From assembly GCA_022701365.1 (NCBI GenBank), contig JAKUHH010000108.1, forward strand, positions 1,177,821 to 1,241,820: a stretch of DNA of 64,000 bases, read 5' to 3'. The DNA is from Mycocentrospora acerina. Lineage: Eukaryota > Ascomycota > Dothideomycetes > Pleosporales. Each line of letters begins with the position of its first letter. The first letter of the stretch is position 1. The translations under genes and the position numbers were made by a program. This document shows, piece by piece, positions 1 through 9,851 of this stretch. The notes under the pieces were generated by a model. It saw only the letters and a program-made list of their open reading frames with translations. It did no database searches and was not told where the DNA came from.

Positions 1-71
1 CGTGCACCACCGGAGACGATGACATTTCTGAATGCTGATGGAATCTCGACTATATTCGCAGTTGACGCCAT
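1..71 (-). CDS. 5' end of a gene leaving the window (partial, unidentified)
   Basis: An ATG at 71-69 on the minus strand, in a good context (ATGGCG), opens a frame that runs without a stop to the window edge. It gives 23 complete codons: MASTANIVEIPSAFRNVIVS followed by GGA. The codons look coding and the string reads like a protein N-terminus. A segment of the form VIVSGGA would suit the first strand and glycine loop of a Rossmann-fold enzyme such as a short-chain dehydrogenase, but 23 residues are too few to name a family. The rest of the gene lies to the left of the window. The 736 bases between it and the end of fibrillarin would hold its promoter. Moderate confidence that it is a real start, low confidence on function. 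Confidence 0.45.
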   Translation of the reverse strand, partial: MASTANIVEIPSAFRNVIVSGGA

Positions 72-807
72 GATTATGTTGTTTAGGTGATGAATAGGTT
101 TGTTCGTAACGTTATTTGGCTGATGAGCTGAGGCATATACACATATTATACGAATGCACAGCACGTTGGTCTGACGTCACACTTTCACGCCTCAACATTT
201 TAAAAACGCGCCAGACTGTAATTGAACCATATTATGTGGGTGTGACGATGATCTGGCGTCTTGTGTCCACGGAGGCTTCTCGTACGGGACAATCTAGATC
301 CATGAGAGAGCGATATCTGTCGTATCCCACAACACAAGACTCTTGGCAACACCAGTGATGTGCTGGAACGATATAGCCGTAGGTGGAGATAAATACGATG
401 TGTAAGATAGCCTCGAGTCAGACAATTGTGTATGCGGGTTGATTAAAACAAATAAAGCATTGCGCTTCAAATATACATTAAAAAAGGTCTCCAACGTGTT
501 GAGCATCGACAACGTGTAAACAGGCCCATGGCTTTACTATGTTACGCTAATTTTCCATACTGAGAGTCATCGACGTTTAATGTGTGAAAGATGGCAAAGA
601 TCAGAGGGTGTTAAAAAATGTGGAACATGGAGGTCGACAGTAGATATAGGTCAGACGTGAAGCGTGAACATAAAGTAATTGCACCATGACTATTTTCCTA
701 ACAGTACCAATCTCAAACAAGCCCCAGCACCCTGAACGCCAGTCCTTGAAATACAGGTATATGACCATCGCCCATGTATCGTAAAATCACAAGTCAAACA
801 ATCGCTT
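72..807. other. Intergenic, no gene seen
   Basis: Only short unconvincing frames are present. The stretch should hold the promoter of the partial minus-strand gene at 1-71 and the 3' untranslated region of fibrillarin, which ends at 808. No repeat or RNA gene was recognised. Confidence 0.5.
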
Positions 808-1957
808 TTATGTCGATCGCTCGTAGACACCAACAACCATGGCGTGGTCACGCTCGAAGGGCTCAAGCGTCAACTGCTCCTTGGGCTTGATGCCCATCTC
901 CCTGAGCTTGGCGACTTCCTGGGCGAAGACGGCCTCGGGTGCGGCAGTCGAATCGATACAGTTGGCCTTGATGGAGATGACGATACCACCGCCAACCTTG
1001 AGGAAGAGACCAGCTAAAAGAATGTCAGTAGAGTTCAAGACTGTTGTTTGGGGTGCGAAGCTTACCGTTCAAACCAACGATACGAGCCTGATCGGGCTGG
1101 GCAACATCGGCAAAGATGCAGTCGACCATGCCGACCAACATGCGGTACTTGAGGGGGTGACGCGCATCCTCGACAATGGGGATGACGTTTGTGCGGTGGG
1201 TAGCCATGTTGATCAAGTCACGACCAGAGCGGTGGGAGAACTCGACAGCGAAGACAGTTCCCTCAGGTCCGACAATGTCGGCAACGTGGGAAACACTGGT
1301 ACCAGAGGCAGCACCGAGGTAGAGGACCTTGCTGCCAGGGCCCATGTAGATGTTGTCAACACCACCGAGGATACCAGCGGCCAACTTGGAACGGAAAGGG
1401 TTCCAGACGCGGTACTCGGTGCTGGTGGCGGGCGCATCGTCGCCGTTGGCAGGCTTGTCGCCGCCAACGCTGATGCGCTTCTCGCCGTAGACACTCTCAC
1501 CGGGGGTCAAGTTCTTGGTGACGAGGAGATCCTCCTTTCCGCGGGCAACAAAGACACCAGCGTGGCGATGTGGCTCGACAATGACCTTGCTGCAGGCTGT
1601 TAGTTTGATCGTTGACGAAAAAGGACTGACAGGAGAACATACGCTCCACCACGAGCTCCACCACGTCCTCCACCGCGAGGCGCGCCACGGCCACGGGGGG
1701 CACCGCGGCCTCCACCACGTCCGCCGCGGTCACCAAAGCCACCGCGACCACCGCGGTCGCCGCCAAAGCCACCACGTCCACCGCGGGGAGTGAAACCGCC
1801 GCGACCGCCTCCGCGACCACCACGGTCACCTCCGCCTCGGGGAGTGAATCCACCGCGTCCACCGCTTCCACCTCTGCAGAATGTTAGTGTGGGCCATCTC
1901 AATGGAGTCGCATGCAAGACGACAGGCGGGTGTTCCGTACCTGGGAGTAAAGGCCAT
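808..1957 (-). CDS. nop1: Fibrillarin, box C/D snoRNP 2'-O-methyltransferase
   Basis: Nucleolar SAM-dependent methyltransferase that 2'-O-methylates pre-rRNA guided by box C/D snoRNAs; it is also a core U3 snoRNP protein. Four exons rebuilt from splice sites: 1957-1941, 1873-1643, 1589-1066 and 1013-808, total 978 nt, 325 residues. The N-terminus starts MAFTPRGGSGGRGG and is a glycine-arginine-rich domain of about 80 residues. The methyltransferase follows: KVIVEPHRHAGVFVARGKED, then LTPGESVYGEKR, EYRVWNPFRSKLAA, the SAM loop VLYLGAASGTSVSHVAD, VFAVEFSHRSGRDL, and a C-terminus ending AMVVGVYERST. Length is normal for fungal fibrillarin. The first intron starts 17 nt after the ATG, and its branch site CTAAC lies just before the acceptor. 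The gene is divergent from ribosomal protein L17 and they share a 432-base promoter region, which suggests joint control of ribosome production (inference). Confidence 0.96.
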
Positions 1958-2389
1958 TGCTGCTGTTGAGCTTGGAGAAGATTTGCAAAGGGCAATGAGC
2001 TGCGAAAGTTCTGTTAGGGCTCGGACGCTGGGTCAGGCGCGACGGGGGGGCGGCGTACTCTGCAGCGAAAGCTCTGCTCGGTATGCGCGGAGAAGATGCG
2101 CGGGCTGTTGTGCGAGGGAGAGCGGGAGTGCGCGCAAAAATGTCGACGGGCAAGAACGAAGGGCGTGCAGGAGCTCCGAGATGAAGTTCAAGCTCATATT
2201 TTTTTGCAGACGGCATCTTGGCACGACCGCCCCGCGCGCCCAATCACAGCGCGGCGACGGGGCGCGCTGAGTCAGCTGGCCGGCCCGCTAGTTTTGCCGA
2301 GCCCACAATCCTCAGTTTTCGATTTGGCCCAGCATCGTGAACGCTCCCTCTGCCCCGACTAACCCACAGGACCATTCCACATCGACAAA
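1958..2389. promoter_or_regulatory. Shared divergent promoter of fibrillarin and RPL17
   Basis: 432 bases separate the start codons of fibrillarin (minus, 1957) and ribosomal protein L17 (plus, 2390). The segment is GC-rich over about 2030-2300 and also holds both 5' untranslated regions. I could not assign individual factor sites with confidence. Short frames inside it on both strands overlap one another and look fortuitous. Confidence 0.55.
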
Positions 2390-3220
2390 ATGGTACGTCG
2401 CACGCCGCAGCAGTGCCCAAGGGAAATACTCGCCGCGTCGCCAGAGCTGCGCTAACTCATGGCAGGTGCGCTACGCTGCAACCGCCATCGACAACGCGAA
2501 GAGCGCCCGCGCCCGCGGCAGCTACCTCCGTGTCTCGTTCAAGAACACCCGCGAGACCGCCCAGGCCATCAACGGCTGGAAACTCGAGCGCGCCCTGACC
2601 TACCTCGGCAATGTTTTGGAGCACAAGGAGGCCATCCCCATGAGGCGGTACGCCGGTGGCACTGGACGCACTGCACAGGGTGAGTCTCTCTGGAGGATGC
2701 ACGTGAGGCGGAGCTGGAGTTGGAGCTGGATTGGGCATTTTTACGAGCCGAGGGACTTGTGGAATTGGCATTGCAGCACCAACACGCAGAGTGCGACTTG
2801 AGACAAAAACACAAACTGACTCTCCACCGCAGGCAAGGCTCTCGGTGTTACCCGTGCCCGCTGGCCCGTCAAGTCGGCTGAGATCCTTCTCGGTCTGCTC
2901 AAGAACGCTGAGGCCAACGCCGACACCAAGGGTCTCGACACCAGCAACTTGGTCGTCAAGCACATCCAGGTCAACCAGGCCCCCAAGCAGCGCAGGCGCA
3001 CTTACCGTGCCCACGGTCGTGTACGTGCCAATCCCCACTGACACTCGACCTACATTCCCTAACACGCACCCAGATCAACCCTTACATGTCCAACCCCTCC
3101 CACATCGAGCTCATCCTCGCCGAGGGATCCGAGGTCGTCCAGAAGGCCCCCGCTGTCGAGCGCCGATTGAACTCGAGGCAGCGTGGCCGCGAGGTCCGCA
3201 AGGCCATCACCGCTGCGTAG
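2390..3220 (+). CDS. rpl17: 60S ribosomal protein L17 (uL22)
   Basis: Cytosolic large-subunit protein uL22, which lines the exit tunnel. Four exons: 2390-2392, 2466-2679, 2833-3020 and 3074-3220, total 552 nt, 183 residues. Exon 1 codes for the initiator Met alone; the donor GTACGT follows the ATG directly and the intron ends GCTAACTCATGGCAG. Exon 2 then reads VRYAATAIDNAKSARARG. Family motifs are SYLRVSFKNTRETAQAI, KHIQVNQAPKQRRRTYRAHG and INPYMSNPSHIELILAE, with a basic tail ending RKAITAA. Length matches the family. It is head to head with fibrillarin. An intron placed immediately after the start codon is common in fungal ribosomal protein genes. The start is fixed by the conserved MVRYAA N-terminus, which only appears after splicing. 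Confidence 0.97.
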
Positions 3221-3835
3221 ACGGGAGGAGAAGATGACGTTTGAGTGAGGAAAAGGGTCGAGGCATTGGGCACGGTACCGAGTCAATGAGCGATGAATCA
3301 TAGGGTTTTTCACACCACTCGGCATGTATGCATGAATGGGGCTTTGAGTTCTCCGGAGTCTGGTCGATCCAAATAAACAGGGCCACGGCCTGATACCCCG
3401 TGTTTTTAGTCCAAAGAGTCGAAGAATGGTGATGTTAGTTTTCCTGTTCCTGTTTTGAGGCAGAATGCTGCTACATCCAATCCAGCCTAGCCTTCCAGTC
3501 AGTTGCAGAAACCCAGCTCAGCACCACCCGCCCTTTACAATTCTGTTTCATCGTCGTCGTGCTCAATTTCCATCCTCCTGACATTTCATCACGAATCCTT
3601 CTCCCTTGTATTCCCCCGAGTCATGCCTATCTTTTGCCTTGCTTCCGTCGCTCTTGCCAAGTATAACGATCATGACGCATGCCCAGCATACTCAAGGATC
3701 TTGCCGCGACAAGCATGTCGAGGGATAAAGACTGCTGTGTAGGCCGATTTCAATGTTCGAATATCCATATCAGAATCTCGTTTGTGTTTTATTATACCCA
3801 AGATTTCCCTTCAAAATCAAGTTCTGTCTTTTATC
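3221..3835. other. Intergenic between RPL17 and the GH128 gene
   Basis: Holds the RPL17 3' untranslated region and the promoter of the next gene. Short frames at 3503-3867 have no recognisable content. No repeat or RNA gene seen. Confidence 0.5.
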
Positions 3836-4849
3836 ATGTCCACAACTCACTGCACATCCCGCCGTAGAAGGCAACCCGTGCCTCTCACAGCTTTGCTCGT
3901 CCTGATGCTAAACACAACCTCTACACTCGCACAATCCAACAAGCGCGGCTTAGCCTATATCGGCGACACCCACCCCCCCGACACTCGTCTCTTAAGTTCC
4001 TCCGCCAGTCCACTTTCCTGGTACTACAACTGGGGCCCCTACCCCAATCCTAGCATCGACTCCTCAAAGTTAGAATTTATCCCCATGATTCACGGTCTGG
4101 ACGCCGTGTCTGATTCCCGCACCGAAAGCACAATTGCCTCGACACCCTCCTCCTCGACGCACCTCCTCTCCTTCAACGAGCCAGACGGCACGCAGGATTC
4201 TGGCGGAAGCAAAATCAGCCCCGAGGACGCAGCAAAAGCCTACCACGACTATGTTGTGCCGTTTCGAGACGGAAAGAAGGGCGGTGGGAGAAAGTGGAAG
4301 ATTAGCCATCCAGTCACGACGGGGAGTGGAATGGGGATCGAGTGGTTGCGCAAGTTTAATGAGTCGTGCTATGAAATCGACAAGACAAATGGATGTCCGG
4401 CGGACTTTATCGCCGCGCATTGGTACGGGAATTTTGATGGCTTAGCCGCGTGGTTGAACACGGTGAATGAGTTTTATAATTCTGGTTCTAGATCGCCACA
4501 GCTTAAGATTTGGATCACTGAACTGGGTCTGCCGCAACAAAATGCGGCCACTACGGCGGCAATGCTGAATCAGACACTGCCGTATCTTGATGGGCTAGAT
4601 TATGTGGAAAGGTACAGTTGGTTTGGCGCGTTCAGGACAAACGACGCGAATGAGTGGACAGGGAATGGAGTTGCGCTTTTCAATAATGACGGAGGGTTGA
4701 CAGACGTTGGTGTGTTGTACATGGGAAGTGGATTCAAGAAGGGCCAGAAGGGAGAGGGCAACACGTCTGGAGTGGAAAGGAGAAGAGTAGCATGGGGGTT
4801 ACTGGCCGGAATGGTGTCCTCTGTAATAATGTTTGGAGGTGTATTATAG
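3836..4849 (+). CDS. GH128-type (Asl1-like) glycoside hydrolase, probably GPI-anchored
   Basis: Single exon, 337 residues. The Asl1-like catalytic domain (glycoside hydrolase family 128, beta-1,3-glucan active) starts at KRGLAYIGDTHPPDT and includes SWYYNWGPYPN, the loop THLLSFNEPD with the presumed acid/base Glu, FIAAHWYGNFDGLAAW, the strand KIWITELGLP with the presumed nucleophile Glu, and YVERYSWFGAF. A signal peptide (RRRRQPVPLTALLVLMLNTT, ending near LAQ) opens the protein. The C-terminus is hydrophobic (VAWGLLAGMVSSVIMFGGVL) after a small-residue and basic stretch, as expected for GPI attachment. I chose the ATG at 3836 rather than 3782 because it puts the signal peptide at the N-terminus. 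Likely role: cell-wall glucan remodelling at the cell surface (family knowledge). The first part of the gene is C-rich and the last part G-rich on the coding strand. Confidence 0.87.
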   Translation: MSTTHCTSRRRRQPVPLTALLVLMLNTTSTLAQSNKRGLAYIGDTHPPDTRLLSSSASPLSWYYNWGPYPNPSIDSSKLEFIPMIHGLDAVSDSRTESTIASTPSSSTHLLSFNEPDGTQDSGGSKISPEDAAKAYHDYVVPFRDGKKGGGRKWKISHPVTTGSGMGIEWLRKFNESCYEIDKTNGCPADFIAAHWYGNFDGLAAWLNTVNEFYNSGSRSPQLKIWITELGLPQQNAATTAAMLNQTLPYLDGLDYVERYSWFGAFRTNDANEWTGNGVALFNNDGGLTDVGVLYMGSGFKKGQKGEGNTSGVERRRVAWGLLAGMVSSVIMFGGVL

Positions 4850-5456
4850 ACATATAGAATTATTATCATAGTTTCTACTTTCATCACCCACTTATTTTCA
4901 ATCACCCCACTTCTCCACCTCTACCCCCAGTCCTCAACCCTTCTAATCCCTCTCCATCGCCGTATATCTTCTCTTTGGCCCGCCCTTTAATCGCATGCTG
5001 TCCCGGCCCCACCGGAAGAAACATTGGCAAGCACACGGGGGTTTATATTGCATGTGACATCATACCGCCTATTTTGGGACTGGAAACTTGATATTATGAT
5101 GTCCACTCAATAGTGTTGCGTAGGGATGTGATAGACAGTAAATTCTATGCGTTGTCGATGTTTGGTAATTTTCCTGCTAAATTCTGGAGGTTAAACTGCT
5201 GACGAGGGTGTCTTACTGTTGAGTGGTTGCGAAATCAAGGTGTGGCTGCAGTAATGACGAGGCGTGGGCATTTCCTATTAGTTAGGAAAGCCTAGCCGAA
5301 GAGTATATGTAGCGTCACATGTACATTTCAGCTGGTATTGTTTGCTACAAGAAGTTTGATTTATGAGCATGATATTTTGTACGATAAATTCCTTTTCCAA
5401 AATCAAGACCTTACTCGGTCAAGATGATGAGATCGAGATTTCGTCTCGCATTCAAA
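4850..5456. other. Intergenic, 3' ends of convergent genes
   Basis: The GH128 gene and the amidase converge here. No open frame with coding character, and no repeat was recognised apart from a T/C-rich stretch near 4860-4980. Confidence 0.5.
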
Positions 5457-7268
5457 TCATATATTCCTTATAGGCAAATTTCTCTCCAGATATCCGTACC
5501 AGAGCGGCTCAGTCCTCCTCAGGGCTCCTGCAGTACTCAGTTGCAAGTCCTCAATCGCACTTGCCCACCGCAGCAACGGTCCCTCGCTCCACGCAGTTCC
5601 CATCAGCGCAAGCCCGTACGGCATACCGGTACTTGAGTGTATACCCGCTGGCAGCGTAATCATTGGATATCCTGCTTGCGCGGCGATCTGACCGCTCTGG
5701 CCAACATCTGGAGGTACCAGGAGGGCATCCAGTCGAGTTCCATTGTTGGCAAGTATGGCATCGATGCCGTCTTCTCGCGTAGTGCGCTGCGTGAAAGAAA
5801 GCGCCTGGAAATATGTTTCGTCCATCACACCCTTTGACTCTAAGCTTGCAAGAAATCCGTCCTGTCCCGAGTAAAATGCGGGAATGCCCAATGGCCAGGG
5901 GTTGCCACCCTCGGTACCGTCATTTGCGTAGTTGAATGCAACAATGTCCTCCAAACTGCGGATATTGGTGTTTTCAAGCTCCGAAAGGTACGATTTGATA
6001 TTGTTGTAGAAATCGACTTTCACTACTGTGTATTCGGATTCATTAGTATATCCTCGTGTCGTTCCGTAGTCCCAATTCCAGCCATCAGGCGAGACAATGG
6101 TGGAGTAGTTGGGCAGTTCCGTTTCATTGAGAACTGTACCACCAGCGGCCTCGATGAGGGAGATGATAGAGAGGAGCTGGGCTTGCTGCTCCTCATCTGC
6201 GTAGACCCAAAAACTGTTCCAGGGAAGACCGAAAGTGGCGTTTTTCAGGGCGGATTTGTCTGTAAGGAATTGCATATAACCACCTTTGGGCGTCTTGCCT
6301 TCCTGCGCTAGGGTATAGTTGTCTCGTGTATCAACACCAAAGATAGCATCGAACGCGTATGCAGCGTCTCGCACAGTACGACCAAAAGTGCCAACTGTGT
6401 CTTGATGTATGCTCTCTGGAACGACTCCAGCGCGAGATGTTAGACCAACTGTAGGCTTTATACCTACCACAGCATTTCGCTGTGCTGGGTTGATGACGCT
6501 ACCGTCTGTCTCTGTTCCCAAGGAAAACGACACCACATTTGCAGCGACACCTGTTGCGCTACCCGAACTGCTGCCCCCAGGAGTAACCGTAAGATTATAT
6601 GGGCTTCGCGCTTGACCGCCTCTTGCTGAGTAACCTTCAGAGTAGTTGTTTGAGCGCATATCTGCCCATTCCGATAATGTAGCTTTGCTGAGGTTTTTAG
6701 CTTGATTCAAGGCCATCAGGTTATTTTGATCGACTTACCCCATCAGCAGCGCTCCGGCTTGTCTCAGCTTTGCAACCACAAAAGCATCCCGCGGTACCAC
6801 GCTACCCATTAATGCCCAACTTCCAGCTGTCGTTTCCATTTGATCCTTTGTTGCAATGTTATCCTTCACGGTGAAGGGAATGCCGTGCAGCGGCCCTCGC
6901 ACATGTCCTGCCGCGCGTTCGGCGTCCAAAGCGAGAGCGATATCCTCAGCGTCTGGGTTCAGCTCAATGATGGAGTTGATATATCCATTGACCTGGTTCG
7001 CTCTTTTCAGGTAACATTTCAGCAGTTGAACGGAAGTCAATTTGCCGTTACTCATATAATCCTGGAGCTGGTCGATAGTAGCTTCTGCCAGCGTAATTCC
7101 GTGACATGTTGGCGTAGGGAAGAGAGCCGGCGTTTCCGCGGCATCTTGAGGAGGGAAGTAGTATGGATACGGCTGTTGGAGCGGATCTACTGCCAGAATG
7201 GTTGATGAATTCAGCTGTGCATACGACCTCACGCAAAGTGCGAGGACAAAATACAGTACTGTAATCAT
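5457..7268 (-). CDS. Secreted amidase, amidase signature family
   Basis: Two exons, 7268-6739 and 6687-5457, with a 51-base intron (GTAAGT to CTCAG) that joins ...GALLMG to KATLSEWADMRS. Total 586 residues. The N-terminus MITVLYFVLALCVRSYAQ is a signal peptide, so the enzyme is probably secreted or vacuolar. The Ser-Ser-Lys triad of the family can be placed: Lys in IPFTVKDNIAT, the cis-Ser in PGGSSSGSATG, and the nucleophile Ser in GTETDGSVINP (usual family form GSDTGGSIR). Further matches are GIKPTVGLTSRAGVVP and YPMITLPAG. It hydrolyses C-N amide bonds; the substrate cannot be read from sequence, and relatives act on fatty-acid, aryl or glutamyl amides. The 6,409-6,615 plus-strand frame and others inside it are shadows. 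Its 5' side faces a 1-kb gap. Confidence 0.93.
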
Positions 7269-8277
7269 GGCTGCAATCCACGTGTTGGAGTGCAGAAAGT
7301 ACCTCGAAGATAAATACTGGTGGCTGGCATGCAGACGCCGAATTCGGTGTCATGCATCCGGAAATCCTTATCTAAGATTGTGTAGGATCGATGACGAGGC
7401 TCTGCTCTCAGAACAGGCATTGGCAAGCGAGAGGTGGACACAACAAGCGTCTTTATTGAACTACAACACTACCGACATGCACATGAGTAAAAAATTGCCT
7501 TGCCCTACTAGATTTAATGTAGCCTTTTGCGCACTATTCCCTTAATAGAAGTCTCCGTCTTCAACCCGTGCCGACATGTGCCACTGTGAACCTTTGTTGT
7601 CTCTTTAAGACACGGCTAGTATGGCGTAGTTTGACAATCACCGTGTGGGTAGGTAACACAAAGACAATCTTGCTCAATTCTACCTTCTTACAAAACGCAT
7701 GCATCCCTTGAGATTTTCTAAAGTCTCAGTCGGGTGCGACGACTCTTGATTTTCCCGAATAAAAGACGTTTTACCTACTATTGGGCTCGAACAGATCGAT
7801 CAACGACTAAATGCGGTTGTGTTGTGGTGTTGGTTTCAAAGTACCAAGGAAACAAATCAGTAATGCCTAGTCTTACACATGTTGGTATGAGTATACCATA
7901 TCCGCACAGCATCTGCCGGTTGCTAAGAAACATAATCCAGCGGTAATCTCATCGTAATTACGTTCTGAATAGTTGACGTTTATATGTAGTCAAAGCAGGC
8001 ACGTAAGGACGAGACTTAATCCAAGAAATCGCTTAATTCCACTTCCGCTATGAATATTTATTTCGGCCTGCATGTCAGGCCAATGCTGAGCAACTACGTT
8101 GTGCTGGGAACTGTGATTGATAACCCCATCGTTTTGCTTTGGACACTTTTGTCCAGGAACAATGTCAAAACAATGTCAGCAAGGCAATATTTCATCACCA
8201 ATTACATAGTCCCTCATAGAGCTTATCCCCCAGATTCTTTCAAATTATCACCTCGGTCAATCTCCGAAGCACAAACC
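7269..8277. other. Intergenic, about 1 kb, no gene seen
   Basis: Divergent space between the amidase and the coiled-coil gene. Several frames of 60-115 codons occur but none carries recognisable motifs or splice-linked partners. An ATG at 8050 is in frame with the downstream gene, so an N-terminal extension of 76 residues is possible. Confidence 0.45.
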
Positions 8278-9381
8278 ATGACCACGCGAAAAGAATTTCA
8301 GAATCAATTTTCCAAGATTCTAGTAGCGGCGAAGTCAGCTGGGTTCACGTTTGAGGATGTGGTACCCGAAGAAGTGCTTAATCACTCTCAGAAGACTAAA
8401 AAGTTGAGAAACGCGGAGCAATACATCAAAGAACTGGAATCACAGCTGGAGCAACATTCATTAACCAACAGCGACCTGCTCAAAAAATTGCAGACAAAGG
8501 AAGAGGAACTAAAAAACCGGCCCGACGATTTCCAGGCAATGAAAATGGAATTACAACAAACAAGCCGTCAGGCAGATTGCTGGCATAGATCCTATGAGGA
8601 TGCCATGAAACGTGCCGAAAGCTATCAACGTCAACTGGAGGAGAAAAACCAGCTGGGACTCATCAGTAGAGATGAGTTCGTATTGAAGACCAAAGGCTTG
8701 CATTTGAATATCGAACGAGAAAGAGCTGCGAATGTCAAACTCAACCAGGAGATCAATACCGCCACAGCATTGTTCGAATTGTTGCGAACAAAATACAAGT
8801 CCGAAGCCGAGGAGAATCAATCCCAACTACAAGCCGTCCTCCGCGACCTTGAAGAGTGTAAAGCCGCAAAAGAAGCCATTGAGGCAGAAAACGAACAAAT
8901 TTCCGAGTATAACGCTGATATCATCAACTTTTTAGAAACCGAGAATGAAGTCGCGCGAAAGAATTCTCAGGACCACTCTGATATGTCACATGAAACAGAC
9001 AAGCTCTATTCCGCAATAAACACTGAGATTCGACCCCTCAGTCAGTTCTTCACACATGCTCTGAAAATTCTAGACGCCTATAACACCTTCTTCCAAGCTT
9101 TACTAAATTCAGGAGCTCGTGCAACTCCTAAAATCCCGACAACAAGTGAACATCTAGATGCGGCAATGGAGGCCCTGGAACAATTCTCGACCATGCATGA
9201 GATACTGCAGAATGAAGGCATCACAAAAGATCCAGTTCGTGTGCAGTTAAAGGAAATATCACAAAAGGCCGGAAATATGTATACGTACCTAGAAGGAATA
9301 AGTGCAAGTATGGAAAGGTTTCAAGCCATGGACGGGCAACTAGTGTGGAAGAAGCGAAAGCTGTTTCAAATCTGTTGGTGA
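8278..9381 (+). CDS. Coiled-coil protein of unknown function
   Basis: Single-exon frame, 367 residues from the ATG at 8278. An in-frame ATG at 8050 would add 76 residues, but those lack the heptad character of the rest. After a short globular start (MTTRKEFQNQFSKILVAAKS) the sequence is a long acidic and polar coiled coil, rich in Glu, Gln, Lys and Leu heptads, roughly residues 40-220. A more helical, less charged C-terminal part follows, containing LSQFFTHALKILDAYNTFFQ and a domain ending WKKRKLFQICW. No enzyme motif is visible. Myosin-tail, kinetochore or SMC-like proteins show similar heptads but that says nothing of ancestry. It sits alone next to the NLR gene. I do not recognise it; coding status is well supported by length and composition. 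Confidence 0.7.
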   Translation: MTTRKEFQNQFSKILVAAKSAGFTFEDVVPEEVLNHSQKTKKLRNAEQYIKELESQLEQHSLTNSDLLKKLQTKEEELKNRPDDFQAMKMELQQTSRQADCWHRSYEDAMKRAESYQRQLEEKNQLGLISRDEFVLKTKGLHLNIERERAANVKLNQEINTATALFELLRTKYKSEAEENQSQLQAVLRDLEECKAAKEAIEAENEQISEYNADIINFLETENEVARKNSQDHSDMSHETDKLYSAINTEIRPLSQFFTHALKILDAYNTFFQALLNSGARATPKIPTTSEHLDAAMEALEQFSTMHEILQNEGITKDPVRVQLKEISQKAGNMYTYLEGISASMERFQAMDGQLVWKKRKLFQICW

Positions 9382-9851
9382 CGTTTTGCGTCATGATGGT
9401 AAGTCTTGTTATAGGGGAGTTTACTATGTGGAGGTCTCTCATATGCTCGATTTTAATGAACGATGTGACTTCGAATTGACTTTAGTCATGTGAGTGACAC
9501 GTTTAATTACATAAGGTGCGTCCTTAAGTTGAGAGACACACCTTGTTCCGAGACAGGTTGGCGGTTCGGAACTTCGGCGTCTCTGATATGCTAACCTGTA
9601 GTACTAATGTTCATAGATGGTGTTGCTCAATTGATCCTCTTTCAGGCCAACTAGCTCCGACAAGGATATCTTCAGTGCTAGCAGGACACGCCAACAAAGC
9701 TTAGCTTGCATTAGCCTCGGAATAGATGTGGCGCATGCTAACAGCTTTCCCGGAGCATCTTCTGCTGTACGCAGAAGATCGTGCCCTGTATCCATTCATT
9801 CGCTGACTGCGAGACGCTTACTGTGCACCACAAAAATGAGCCTATCCGATG
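9382..9851. other. Intergenic, 3' ends of convergent genes
   Basis: Convergent space between the coiled-coil gene and the NLR gene. A 63-codon frame at 9604-9795 on the minus strand is not supported. Confidence 0.45.

Noticed and set aside
1213..1995. Open frames on both strands over fibrillarin (Val/Ala- and Gly/Arg-rich)
   Set aside because: Shadows of the glycine-arginine-rich exon; the true exons are fixed by splice sites and the conserved methyltransferase motifs.
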